Assembly: GCA_903845195.1 (NCBI GenBank)
Contig: CAIMWO010000024.1
Location: 81,545-145,544, forward strand
From: an uncultured Phycisphaerales bacterium
GTDB taxonomy: Bacteria; Planctomycetota; Phycisphaerae; WQYP01
Direction: 5' to 3'
DNA length: 64,000 nt
The notes under the pieces were generated by a model. That model was not told where the DNA came from, did not search any database, and saw only the letters and a program-made list of their open reading frames with translations. Position numbers and translations under genes: made by a program. Positions 7,788-15,909 of this stretch are shown piece after piece (the first letter of the stretch is position 1; each line of letters begins with the position of its first letter).

Positions 7788-9842
7788 ATGAGCAATTCGC
7801 TTGCTGAGAACGCTAACCTTACTACGTCAGCCGCCGGCACGTATGTTCGTAATATTTGCGCGCTTTGGCAATTCGATGCGAAGCTGGCCATGGCGCTCGA
7901 CGCCGTGCACCCGGACGATCGCCCCGCAATCGAGACCGCCAAGGATGGGGGATGCACCGTCAAAGTGGCCAAGACCGGCGTGGGGCATGGGGGGGGGGCG
8001 GCCGCGACCAGTGTATATCTGCACTCAAAATATAAGCCATTGGCGGAAGCCGCCTCGTGGGCACAGAACGTCTCGCTTGATGAAAAGTACGTCGTGATCG
8101 TCAGTGGCTTCGGCCTGGGGTACCACGTCAAAGCCCTATGGGAGCGGATGCCCGACGATGGCATGCTGATCGTCGCCGAAAATAATATCCCCCTGCTGCG
8201 GGCTGCACTGGAAACGCTGGATATTTCCGAGATGCTGACGACAGGGCGCGTGCTCTTCTTTACCGAACTCGATCGCGCCATCGTCGTGGAGCGACTGGAA
8301 CCCCGCAGCGTACTCTTCACGAGCGGAACATTGTTCGCCGCCCACGCCCCCAGCGTGCAGGTTGCTGGCGATTTTCACGCAGCATTTCAAAAACTCATCA
8401 CGGAGTTCGTCGCGTTCACGCGCACGGGATTCGTCACGCTGATGCTGAACAATGTGGCAACCTGCCGGAACATCGCCAGCAATCTGGGGTGCTACGTGAC
8501 CGCCCCGCCAATCGACACCATGCACAACTATTTCGCCGGCATGCCCGCGATTCTCGTGGCTGCCGGCCCAAGCCTGCAAAAAAACATGCACCTGCTGCAT
8601 GAAGTAAAGGGCAACCCCGACGGCACCGGTCGCCGGGCCGTGATCATCGCCGTGCAGACCATGCTCAAGCCTCTCCTGGCGGCCGGGATCGAACCGGACT
8701 TCGTCACCTCGCTCGATTACAACACCGTCAGCACGCGCTTCTTCGAAAATCTCGAGGACGTCGGCATGAAAGGCGCGCCCGGCCGGGTGCATCTGGTCGC
8801 CGAGGCCAAGGCCAACTGGAATGTCCTGGACGTCTTCCGCAATCGCGGCGGCACGATGTCCGTCACGCAAAACGACTTTGCCGACCGCCTGCTGCGCGAA
8901 GCCTTCCCGCGCCGGCAAGGTCTCAAGGCCGGCGCCACAGTCGCCCATCTCTCGTTCTACCTGGCCGAGTTTCTCGGCTGCGATCCGCTGATCCTGATCG
9001 GTCAGGATCTCGGCTTTGTCGACGGCCTCTACTACAAGCCCGGCGTGGCCATCCACGAAACCTGGGCCCCCGAACTGGGACGCTTCAACACCCTGGAAAC
9101 CAAAGAGTGGGAACGCATCGCCCGCAGCAGGGCAATTCTGCGAAAAATTCCCGACATCCACGGCCACCCCATGTACACCGAAGAGCAATTCTTTGTCTAC
9201 CTGCAGCAATTCGAGCGGGATTTCGCGGCCTCCCGTTGCAGGGTCATTGATGCCACGGAAGGCGGGGCAAAGAAACAAGGCGTAACAGTAATGACCCTGC
9301 GGGCGGCGATGGATGCGTATTGTTCGCAAGCCGGAAGCCGCGGCCCGTCGGCTGTGCCATGGAAGGCCTGGGCATGTGATGTGCCCACCCAGCTTGCCCG
9401 ATGCCTGGAGGCAGTCAAAGCCCGCCGCGCATCAGCGCAGGAAATGATGGACACCTGCGCTCAGACGATCCCGCTGCTGGAAGAGATGAAAAAGCATCGA
9501 GAAGACGAAACGCGCATGAACAAGCTCTTCATCGAAATCGACCGCATCCGCAGCAAAGTCGGCAATGATCCGCAGACCTTCGAAATGGTCTGCCATCTCA
9601 ACACCATCGGCGAACTGCGGCGATTTCAGCACGACCTGTCCGTAAAATCCGCCGGCAAAGACAATCACGAGCGCCAGCGGCGGCAATTGACGCGTGATGT
9701 GGACTACGTAAAGAACCTGCGCATCGGCGCCGAGCGCCTCCTCGAGATCCTCAACGAAGCAATCACACGGCTGGAAAAGCAAATCGAAGCAGCCAAAGCG
9801 GGGAAAACCTGGCCGCGCGAAGTGGCTGGAGGGACCGGGTGA
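7788..9842 (+). CDS. maf: Maf-type (DUF115) motility-associated glycosyltransferase
   Basis: 684 residues of the Maf/6-hydroxymethylpterin-pyrophosphokinase-like (DUF115) family. In Campylobacter, Helicobacter and Aeromonas these proteins transfer nonulosonic acids (pseudaminic or legionaminic acid) from CMP onto flagellin. The core is clear: GMPAILVAAGPSLQKN (~252-267), then AVIIAVQTMLKPLLAAGIEPDFVTSLDY, the EAKANWNV region, and LIGQDLGFVDGLYYKPG (~403-420). The C-terminal ~150 residues are helical. It is followed, with 1-base overlap, by the rest of the sugar cassette, which supports this substrate class. No flagellin gene is in view, so the acceptor protein is inferred. A G10 run encodes Gly68-70. 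Confidence 0.85.
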   Translation: MSNSLAENANLTTSAAGTYVRNICALWQFDAKLAMALDAVHPDDRPAIETAKDGGCTVKVAKTGVGHGGGAAATSVYLHSKYKPLAEAASWAQNVSLDEKYVVIVSGFGLGYHVKALWERMPDDGMLIVAENNIPLLRAALETLDISEMLTTGRVLFFTELDRAIVVERLEPRSVLFTSGTLFAAHAPSVQVAGDFHAAFQKLITEFVAFTRTGFVTLMLNNVATCRNIASNLGCYVTAPPIDTMHNYFAGMPAILVAAGPSLQKNMHLLHEVKGNPDGTGRRAVIIAVQTMLKPLLAAGIEPDFVTSLDYNTVSTRFFENLEDVGMKGAPGRVHLVAEAKANWNVLDVFRNRGGTMSVTQNDFADRLLREAFPRRQGLKAGATVAHLSFYLAEFLGCDPLILIGQDLGFVDGLYYKPGVAIHETWAPELGRFNTLETKEWERIARSRAILRKIPDIHGHPMYTEEQFFVYLQQFERDFAASRCRVIDATEGGAKKQGVTVMTLRAAMDAYCSQAGSRGPSAVPWKAWACDVPTQLARCLEAVKARRASAQEMMDTCAQTIPLLEEMKKHREDETRMNKLFIEIDRIRSKVGNDPQTFEMVCHLNTIGELRRFQHDLSVKSAGKDNHERQRRQLTRDVDYVKNLRIGAERLLEILNEAITRLEKQIEAAKAGKTWPREVAGGTG
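7989..7998 (+). repeat. G10 homopolymer inside maf
   Basis: Ten consecutive G bases in the maf coding frame, giving Gly-Gly-Gly and the first base of the following Ala codon near residue 68 of 684. It is the longest mononucleotide run I noticed in a coding sequence of this window. Gain or loss of one base would truncate the enzyme early. Confidence 0.9.
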
Positions 9843-11557
9843 TGAGCAACGAAGCAGTAAACAATGCGGAGGCAACTGTCCCGGCACGAGTCATTGCCGT
9901 GGTGACGTGCGATTTCGAACGCTCCCCCATCGGAACGCGCAGCCGATTACTCGACACGCTCGGCGGAGTCCCCGTCATTCGGCGAACGCTCGAACGCCTT
10001 CTGCGCGTAGAGGGATTGACTGCAATCGTTCTGCTGCCACCGGATTCACAGCGCAGCCGCGCGGAAGAATTACGCTCGCTCGGATCGGACACGCTCCCGA
10101 TTCACGTGCTCCCGCTGACTCCGCGGCCCGCGACACTCAATGAGCGCATACAAACCGGCCGCGCCTGGGATCTCGTGGCATGGCGCGGCGGCGCAGGACA
10201 GTACACCGTCTTCGATGAAGATTATCACCCCGCAGCCGTGGACGAAGCATGCAAAACCTATCAAGCCGACCATGTCCTGATGGTCCCGGCCCACGCGCCG
10301 TTCCTTGATCCGGCCATGGCGACGCAATTGGTGCATCATCACCAATTCAAAAATCACGAAATGCGTTTGACCTATACGCCGGCAGCGCCGGGCCTCTGCG
10401 GCATTGTGCTCCAAGCCGACATCGTCCGCGAAATGGCCGAAAAAACCGTCCTTCCCGGCCAACTTCTGGCCTACGATCCCAATGCCCCCACGTTCGACAC
10501 CCTCATCCGCGATGCCTGCATGCAGGTCGATCCGGCCCTCTCCAAAATTCAAAATCGATTCCTCGTGGATACGGATCGTTCGTTCGCGATGGCCGCATGG
10601 CTGGTGCAGCAGCCAAATTTCGAGTCCCCCGCAGCGGTGGCGGTGGCGGCGCGCGACCGGTTACTGCGCTGCCTGCAGGGAGGGACCGAAGGCGCCCGTC
10701 GGGGTACCGCAGCACCACGGGAAATAGAAATTGAACTGACCGGCGAGCGCCTCACGATGCCGCCGGGCAGTGTTCCACCATCCGTGCGCCAGGCTCGGCA
10801 GACTCTGGACATCGCTCGATGGATCAATTGGTTCTCAAAACAACATTTCCCGGACGATCTCCTCCTGACGTTCGCCGGCGATGGCGATCCACTCTTGTAC
10901 CCAGGCCTGGTCGATGTTCTGCGCGCCGCACGTGCGGCCAGCCCCCGCAGCATTCACCTGCAAACGGATCTGGCATCCGACATCCATCCGCTCCTGGCCT
11001 GCGTGCACGAAAATCTCGCCGACGTCATCTCCGTCAATTTCTACGGTCATGATGCCCAAACCTACACCAAGGTCTGCGGCGAAAATCTCTTTCCCAACGT
11101 AATGGCCAATATGCAGAAACTCGCCGATGCCACGCGAACCAATCCCCGCGGCACCGGCTTGCCCCTGGTCATCCCGCGCCTGCTGAAAGTGCGTGACACA
11201 ATTCCGCAACTCGAACCCTTCTTCGATACCTGGATCAAAGCATGCGGCTGGGCCGTAATCGATTATCCAACCGATCGCGCCGGCGGCGTCCCCTTCGGGG
11301 CAGTAGTCGATATGGCCCCGCCCAAACGGCGCGCCTGCCGCCGGCTCACGGATCGATTGCTCCTCCGCGCCAGCGGCCTGGCCGTGGCGTGCGATCAGGA
11401 CATGCACGATCATCTGCAACTCGGTACGATCGACTCACAATCGCTCGAAGAGCTCTGGCTCGGGCAAAATGCCTGTGCACTTCGCCAGCAGCATGCCGAA
11501 GGAATGTGGGATAAAATAGATCCGTGCAAATCTTGCCGGGAGTGGCATCGGGCATGA
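9842..11557 (+). CDS. Nucleotidyltransferase-like / cluster-less radical-SAM SPASM fusion
   Basis: 571 residues. The N-terminal ~240 residues resemble a CMP-sugar/MobA-type nucleotidyltransferase (RVIAVVTCDFERSPIGTRSRLLDTLGGVPVIRRTLERL, then YQADHVLMVPAHAPFLDP). The C-terminal half follows a radical-SAM TIM-barrel pattern: LLLTFAGDGDPLLYPGLVDVL stands where the GGEPLLHP strand is expected, and a SPASM-like tail has Cys at ~499, 517, 562 and 565. The CxxxCxxC motif that binds the AdoMet iron-sulfur cluster is absent: the preceding strand (IEIELTGERLTMPPG) has no cysteine. So this is probably not an active radical-SAM enzyme, though the SPASM cysteines may still hold a cluster. ATG at 9842 has GGAGGG 8 bases upstream and overlaps the maf stop by one base. 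The role in glycosylation is inferred from position only. Confidence 0.7.
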   Translation: MSNEAVNNAEATVPARVIAVVTCDFERSPIGTRSRLLDTLGGVPVIRRTLERLLRVEGLTAIVLLPPDSQRSRAEELRSLGSDTLPIHVLPLTPRPATLNERIQTGRAWDLVAWRGGAGQYTVFDEDYHPAAVDEACKTYQADHVLMVPAHAPFLDPAMATQLVHHHQFKNHEMRLTYTPAAPGLCGIVLQADIVREMAEKTVLPGQLLAYDPNAPTFDTLIRDACMQVDPALSKIQNRFLVDTDRSFAMAAWLVQQPNFESPAAVAVAARDRLLRCLQGGTEGARRGTAAPREIEIELTGERLTMPPGSVPPSVRQARQTLDIARWINWFSKQHFPDDLLLTFAGDGDPLLYPGLVDVLRAARAASPRSIHLQTDLASDIHPLLACVHENLADVISVNFYGHDAQTYTKVCGENLFPNVMANMQKLADATRTNPRGTGLPLVIPRLLKVRDTIPQLEPFFDTWIKACGWAVIDYPTDRAGGVPFGAVVDMAPPKRRACRRLTDRLLLRASGLAVACDQDMHDHLQLGTIDSQSLEELWLGQNACALRQQHAEGMWDKIDPCKSCREWHRA

Positions 11558-12297
11558 ACGACAAACAAGAAGCAAAAATCAAGAAGCCAGAAGTTCTCGC
11601 CGTCATCATGGCCCGCGGCGGCAGCGTGGGCCTGCCGGGCAAATCGCTCAAGCCCCTGCTGGGCAAACCGGTGCTCGCCTATACGTTCGATCATGTGCGC
11701 GAAAGCAAACTCATCACCCGAACCGTCGTAAGTTCGGATGATCCCGCGATTCTGGAACTTTCCCGCAAAAAAGGCTTTGAGACCATCGAGCGCCCGCCCG
11801 AGCTGGCGACGAGCGCCGCCGCGACAGACCCGGTGCTGCGTCACGCGGTGCGAGCGAAGTATCCGCAAGGAAATCTGCCGGCCGCCGTGGTAATGCTCTA
11901 TGGGAACGTGCCAATACGGCAACACCAGATGATCGACCGGTGCATCGAAATGTTTCAGGCAACGGGTGCCGACAGCGTCCAAACCATCGCCCCGGTGGGA
12001 AAATTCCATCCCTACTGGATGTTCGACCGCGACGAAGCCGGCCACATCCAGAAGCACATTCCCAACAACATCTATCGCCGCCAGGACCTCCCGCCGCTCT
12101 ACTCCCCCACCGGCGCGGTCTACGTCATGAAGACCGATGTGCTCATGGCCGCCGAAGGAAGTTCCGATCCGCACGCGTTTCTGGGCATCGATCGGCGCGG
12201 GCTGCTGGTGGATCCGGAAGATTCCGTGGATATCGACACGGCGAAGGATTTGTTCGTAGCCGAAGCCCTACTGCGTACCATGCAAGAGAAAGGATGA
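11554..12297 (+). CDS. neuA: Acylneuraminate/nonulosonate cytidylyltransferase
   Basis: 247 residues. It activates a nonulosonic acid with CTP to give the CMP-sugar that Maf would use. The N-terminal P-loop reads ARGGSVGLPGKSL (residues ~20-32) and the second half has LYGNVPIR, HPYWM and DSVDIDTAKDL with the metal-binding Asp residues. The Lys in the usual SKG position of the P-loop is Val (residue ~25), while the second Lys of the loop is kept. The ATG at 11554 overlaps the preceding stop as ATGA, with GGGAG upstream, so translation is coupled. Whether the sugar is Neu5Ac, legionaminic or another nonulosonic acid cannot be decided. Confidence 0.88.
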   Translation: MNDKQEAKIKKPEVLAVIMARGGSVGLPGKSLKPLLGKPVLAYTFDHVRESKLITRTVVSSDDPAILELSRKKGFETIERPPELATSAAATDPVLRHAVRAKYPQGNLPAAVVMLYGNVPIRQHQMIDRCIEMFQATGADSVQTIAPVGKFHPYWMFDRDEAGHIQKHIPNNIYRRQDLPPLYSPTGAVYVMKTDVLMAAEGSSDPHAFLGIDRRGLLVDPEDSVDIDTAKDLFVAEALLRTMQEKG

Positions 12298-12312
12298 ACC
12301 ACGACGATACGA

Positions 12313-12390
12313 ATTTTCAATTTTCAGTTTTCAATTATCAAGAACAACCCGCGACCTGCTCTTTTGAAAATTGAAAATTGATAATTGAAC
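12313..12390. repeat. Inverted pair of TTTTCAATTTTC repeats after neuA
   Basis: Left arm 12313-12342 is built from TTTTCAATTTTCAG-type units; right arm 12361-12390 is the imperfect reverse complement (GAAAATTGAAAATTGATAATTG). The pair can form an AT-rich hairpin with an ~18-base loop. It sits 16 bases after the neuA stop. Related sequences follow the stops of hpnH and moaE. Confidence 0.75.
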
Positions 12391-12418
12391 CTTCTCGACT
12401 TCGTGGTCAAATACTCAG

Positions 12419-13492
12419 ATGCAGATCCAAAATTTCACCATCCTCCGCGACGGCCCGCCCTTCATCATGGCCGAGATCGGCGTCAATCACGATGGCGACG
12501 TGGCCATCGGCCGCCAACTCGTCCACGCGGCCCACCACGCACGCTGCGATGCCGTCAAATTCCAGCTCTTCCGCGCCAACCTCCTGCTCTCGCGCCAGGC
12601 CGAGCTTGTCGAGTATCAAAAATCCGCCGCCGCCTCCGCCGAGGAATTGCTCGCGGCGCTCGAGTTATCTGAAGAACACATGGCAACCCTGATCGCCGAA
12701 GCTCACGCCCTGGGAATGGCCGCCGTGGTCACGCCGTTTTCGGTCCCGCTGGTCGCCACGTGCGTGCGCATGAAACCCGATGCCCTCAAGCTGGCCAGTC
12801 CCGATCTGGTCAATCGCCCCCTCGTGGAAGCAGCCGCCGCCACGGGGTTGCCGCTGATTCTCTCCACCGGCCAGGCAACAATCGAAGAGATCACGCGCAC
12901 ATTAGAATGGCTGGGCAACGCAACCGACCGAACCATCTTCCTCCACTGCGTCAGCAGCTACCCAACACCCGCCGATCAGGCCACGCTAGGAGCAATCACC
13001 GCAATGCGCCAAGCCTGGCCGCACATGCGCATCGGCTATAGTGATCACACGACCGACACCGTCACCGGCGCGCTCGCCGTGGCGGCAGGCGCGTGCCTGC
13101 TGGAGAAACACCTGACCCTCGGCAAATCGCGCAAGGGCCCCGATCATGCCGCAAGCCTGGAACCTCTCGAAATGACGCAATACGCATGGCACGCGCGGCA
13201 AGCCTTTGCCATGCGCGGTCCGTTCGAGAAACGCCCCAATGCCATCGAGCTGGAAGTCAGACAACAATCCCGGCAATCCGTCTGCATGGTGCGCGATCTG
13301 CCGTCAGGAACGATCCTCGACGCCACCATGCTGACGGTCAAACGCCCCGGAACCGGCGTGCCTGCAGCCGAATTTTCCTCCGTGCTCGGCCGGCGTCTGA
13401 TCAAACCCGTTCAAGCCAACTCCACGCTCCAGTGGTCAGACCTCGAAACCCCAAAGAACTCCGAGCGCACGGAAAATCAGACGGAAATCTGA
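12419..13492 (+). CDS. neuB: Nonulosonic acid (sialic acid-type) synthase with SAF domain
   Basis: 357 residues. It condenses phosphoenolpyruvate with an N-acyl-mannosamine-type sugar to form a nonulosonic acid. The NeuB TIM barrel covers ~1-280: MAEIGVNHDGD (residues 17-27), AVKFQLF, PFSVPLVATC, LILSTGQAT, HCVSSYPTP, GYSDHT and EKHLTL carry the usual metal and PEP ligands. The C-terminal antifreeze-like SAF domain (~285-345) reads VRDLPSGTILDATMLTVKRPGTG. No Shine-Dalgarno is obvious before the ATG, but the start fits the family's N-terminus. It lies between neuA and neuC. Confidence 0.92.
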   Translation: MQIQNFTILRDGPPFIMAEIGVNHDGDVAIGRQLVHAAHHARCDAVKFQLFRANLLLSRQAELVEYQKSAAASAEELLAALELSEEHMATLIAEAHALGMAAVVTPFSVPLVATCVRMKPDALKLASPDLVNRPLVEAAAATGLPLILSTGQATIEEITRTLEWLGNATDRTIFLHCVSSYPTPADQATLGAITAMRQAWPHMRIGYSDHTTDTVTGALAVAAGACLLEKHLTLGKSRKGPDHAASLEPLEMTQYAWHARQAFAMRGPFEKRPNAIELEVRQQSRQSVCMVRDLPSGTILDATMLTVKRPGTGVPAAEFSSVLGRRLIKPVQANSTLQWSDLETPKNSERTENQTEI

Positions 13493-13550
13493 AAAACAGC
13501 AGCGTCCTTCGCGTAGACAGCAGATCATGAACCCCTATTGAGAGGCGACT

Positions 13551-14705
13551 ATGGCCGGCAAACTGAACATCGCCGTGGTAACAGGAACCCGTTCCGAATT
13601 TGGCATCTGGCGACCGGTGCTGGGGGCAATTTCCCAATCACCCACGCTGAATCTCCAACTCATCGTCACCGGCATGCATCTCCTGAAAGCCTTCGGCAAT
13701 ACGCAAAAAATGATCGCCGATTACAAATTCCCCATCGCCGCCAAAGTGCCCATGTACAAGGCCGACGAGCCGATCGCCTCCTCCTTGGCCCGCGGCACAG
13801 CAAACCTGGCCAAGGCATTCGAAAAGCTCAAGCCGGATGTCGTGATGGTGCTCGGCGACCGGCTGGAAATCCTCGCCGCCGCGACCGCCGCCCTGGCCCT
13901 GCAGATCCCGATTGCCCACGTCCACGGCGGCGAAACCGCCCCTGGCCAATGGGATGAGCAAATTCGCCACGCCGTCACCAAAATGGCCCACCTGCATTTC
14001 TGCGCCACTGAAACTTCCGCCCATCGCCTGCAGCTGATGGGCGAAGACCCCCAGCGCATTCACACCGTCGGCGCTCCCGCCATCGACCTGGCGCTGCACG
14101 CCCGCGCCCTGTTCGATCGGCTGCCGGTGGGTGAGCGATTCAGTCTGCCGGTCGTTGTGCTGCATCCAACTTCGCCCGACGATGAGCTGGAATACCAGCG
14201 CACACGGATGTTGCTCGATGCCCTGAGCCGCCATTTCCCGCGCACCAACCGGCTGCGCTATCACGTGGTCGGGCCCAACAACGATCCCGGGCACCAGGGG
14301 ATTCTCCAAGCCTATCTGGAGGCCGAAGAGGATGTCGATCTGGAAATGTCCGTGCCCCAGGAAATCTTCTGGGCCTCGCTCCGCGGCAGCCGCTTACTCA
14401 TCGGCAATTCCTCCGCCGGCATCATCGAAGCCGCCACTTTCGGCTGCACCGTGATCAACGTCGGCGATCGGCAAAAAGGCCGCGAACAGTCCGGTAATGT
14501 GCTCAATGTGCCTTGGGAGGCCGGAGAAATTGCAAAGGCAATCCGCCGGGCGCGAAGCGATAAGGTCTTCCTACGCCAGGTCGAAACGTGCGAAAACGTC
14601 TATGGCGACGGCCATTCGGCCCAGCGAATCGTTCGCATCCTCGAATTGCTCCATGAAGACCCGCTGTCGACGATCAAATCATTTCACGAAAGCCAACCAC
14701 GCTGA
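13551..14705 (+). CDS. neuC: UDP-N-acetylglucosamine 2-epimerase, hydrolysing (NeuC/LegG type)
   Basis: 384 residues with the GT-B-like fold of hydrolysing 2-epimerases. N-terminal VVTGTRSEFGIWRPVL, then VLGDRLEILAAA, HVHGGET, the C-terminal GNSSAGIIEA (UDP-binding loop, ~285-294) and INVGDRQKGREQSGNV are all NeuC hallmarks. It produces the mannosamine-type substrate for NeuB from UDP-GlcNAc or, in legionaminic acid pathways, from the diacetylbacillosamine nucleotide. No aminotransferase, dehydratase or acetyltransferase of a bacillosamine route is in the window, so either product remains possible. GAGAGG lies 5 bases before the ATG. Confidence 0.92.
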   Translation: MAGKLNIAVVTGTRSEFGIWRPVLGAISQSPTLNLQLIVTGMHLLKAFGNTQKMIADYKFPIAAKVPMYKADEPIASSLARGTANLAKAFEKLKPDVVMVLGDRLEILAAATAALALQIPIAHVHGGETAPGQWDEQIRHAVTKMAHLHFCATETSAHRLQLMGEDPQRIHTVGAPAIDLALHARALFDRLPVGERFSLPVVVLHPTSPDDELEYQRTRMLLDALSRHFPRTNRLRYHVVGPNNDPGHQGILQAYLEAEEDVDLEMSVPQEIFWASLRGSRLLIGNSSAGIIEAATFGCTVINVGDRQKGREQSGNVLNVPWEAGEIAKAIRRARSDKVFLRQVETCENVYGDGHSAQRIVRILELLHEDPLSTIKSFHESQPR

Positions 14706-14763
14706 CGCACAACGGCTGGCAAACCATTCAAACGTGGCGCACTGATCACCCTTCTTCTGTCAT

Positions 14764-14810
14764 TCATTTGTGTTTATTCGTGTTTATTTGTGGCTAATTT
14801 ATCTTCGTCG
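14764..14810 (+). repeat. Triad repeat (TTTGTGTTTA / TTCGTGTTTA / TTTGTGG) with TCGTCG tail
   Basis: Three ~10-base units of the form TTNGTGTTTA, the last ending GTGGCTAATTTA, followed by CTTCGTCG. It lies 59 bases after the neuC stop and matches the last copy of the repeat cluster near 25,000 almost base for base. No other feature was seen in the 14706-14915 spacer. Confidence 0.75.
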
Positions 14811-14915
14811 GCCAGCACTGTAGTGTTAAGTCTCCCTACTTATGGGTCGATGACAGACAACAGACCAGCGTCACCTGTGATGCTGCCTGCGTCCAGCCCG
14901 TTTGAGGGAGGCATT

Positions 14916-15788
14916 ATGTCGTTGACGCCCACTAAGGATCCGCAAGTGATCGTGGCCGACGCTGTCGCATCCATCAGCCATATCGCAACACTTCCCGAAA
15001 TCACCCTCAAAATCATCGAGCTGGTCGAGAATCCACGGTCGACCGCCCAGGACCTCCACAAAGTCATCTCGAACGATCCCGCGCTGGTGGCACGCATTCT
15101 CAAAGTCGTCAACTCCGCCTTCTACGGCCTGCCTGGCCAGATCGGTTCGATCAATCGCGCCATCGTGCTGCTGGGACTCAACGCCGTCAAAAATATCGTC
15201 ATCGCCGCCAGCCTCGCCAAGCTCTTCCGCGGCGGCCGCGTCAGCCCGCAATTCTCCGCCAAAGACCTCTGGACCCACTCCATCGCCGTCGGCGTCTTCA
15301 GCAAGATGATCGTCCATCAACTCAACAACGCCCTGCCCGATGAGGCCTTCCTCGCCGGCCTCATCCACGACATCGGCATTCTTGTGGAACTCCAGGCGCA
15401 TCGCGAACCGCTGGTCGAAATCTCCGAACGGGCCAGCCGCGAAGAAACGCGCTACATCGACATCGAAACCCAGATCATCGGCGTGGATCACCAGGCGCTC
15501 GGCGCCGGCCTGACCACCAAGTGGAAATTCCCCCGCTCGTTCCAGTACGTCACCGGTTTTCACCATAACCCGATGGCGCTGGCCCAGGAATGCCGCTGGC
15601 TGACCAACGTCGTCCACGTGGCCGATCACATCTGCTGCCGCCAGGGAATGGGATACTCGCTGACCTGCAAGGGAGAACCGTTGGACCCGGCCGTCCTCGC
15701 AGAGCTGGGTCTGACGATGGAATCCCTCGACGAACTTGCCAAGAGCCTGCCGGATGCGCTGACGGAAACGGAAGCGATGCTGACCTAA
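14916..15788 (+). CDS. HDOD domain signalling protein
   Basis: 290 residues, essentially one HDOD domain. It begins ISHIATLPEITLKIIELVENP and continues VISNDPALVARILKVVNSAFYGL, a typical HDOD opening, then GLNAVKNIVIAASLAKLF. The HD-like pair appears as LWTHSIAVGVFSKM and GLIHDIGILVE, so some metal-binding residues are kept. HDOD proteins act in motility, stress and biofilm signalling without an assigned catalytic activity. ATG at 14916 has GAGGGAGG upstream; an upstream extension of 42 residues has no family similarity. A strong terminator follows. Confidence 0.88.
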   Translation: MSLTPTKDPQVIVADAVASISHIATLPEITLKIIELVENPRSTAQDLHKVISNDPALVARILKVVNSAFYGLPGQIGSINRAIVLLGLNAVKNIVIAASLAKLFRGGRVSPQFSAKDLWTHSIAVGVFSKMIVHQLNNALPDEAFLAGLIHDIGILVELQAHREPLVEISERASREETRYIDIETQIIGVDHQALGAGLTTKWKFPRSFQYVTGFHHNPMALAQECRWLTNVVHVADHICCRQGMGYSLTCKGEPLDPAVLAELGLTMESLDELAKSLPDALTETEAMLT

Positions 15789-15857
15789 TATTGTCGGCAG
15801 GGGAGAAAACGGGACGCCGATGACACTTCTACGGCATCCCGTGGCAAGGCCAAAAAA

Positions 15858-15895
15858 GAAGGCCCGAACACCAGTTCGGGCCTTCTGAGTTTTTT
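15858..15895. terminator. Bidirectional rho-independent terminator
   Basis: Perfect 12-base-pair stem (15858-15869 with 15874-15885, GAAGGCCCGAAC) with a 4-base loop, T6 on the plus side (15890-15895) and A6 on the other side (15852-15857). It ends the HDOD gene and the convergent lipoprotein/liv operon. Confidence 0.93.
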
Positions 15896-15909
15896 GCGGG
15901 GATGGCACA

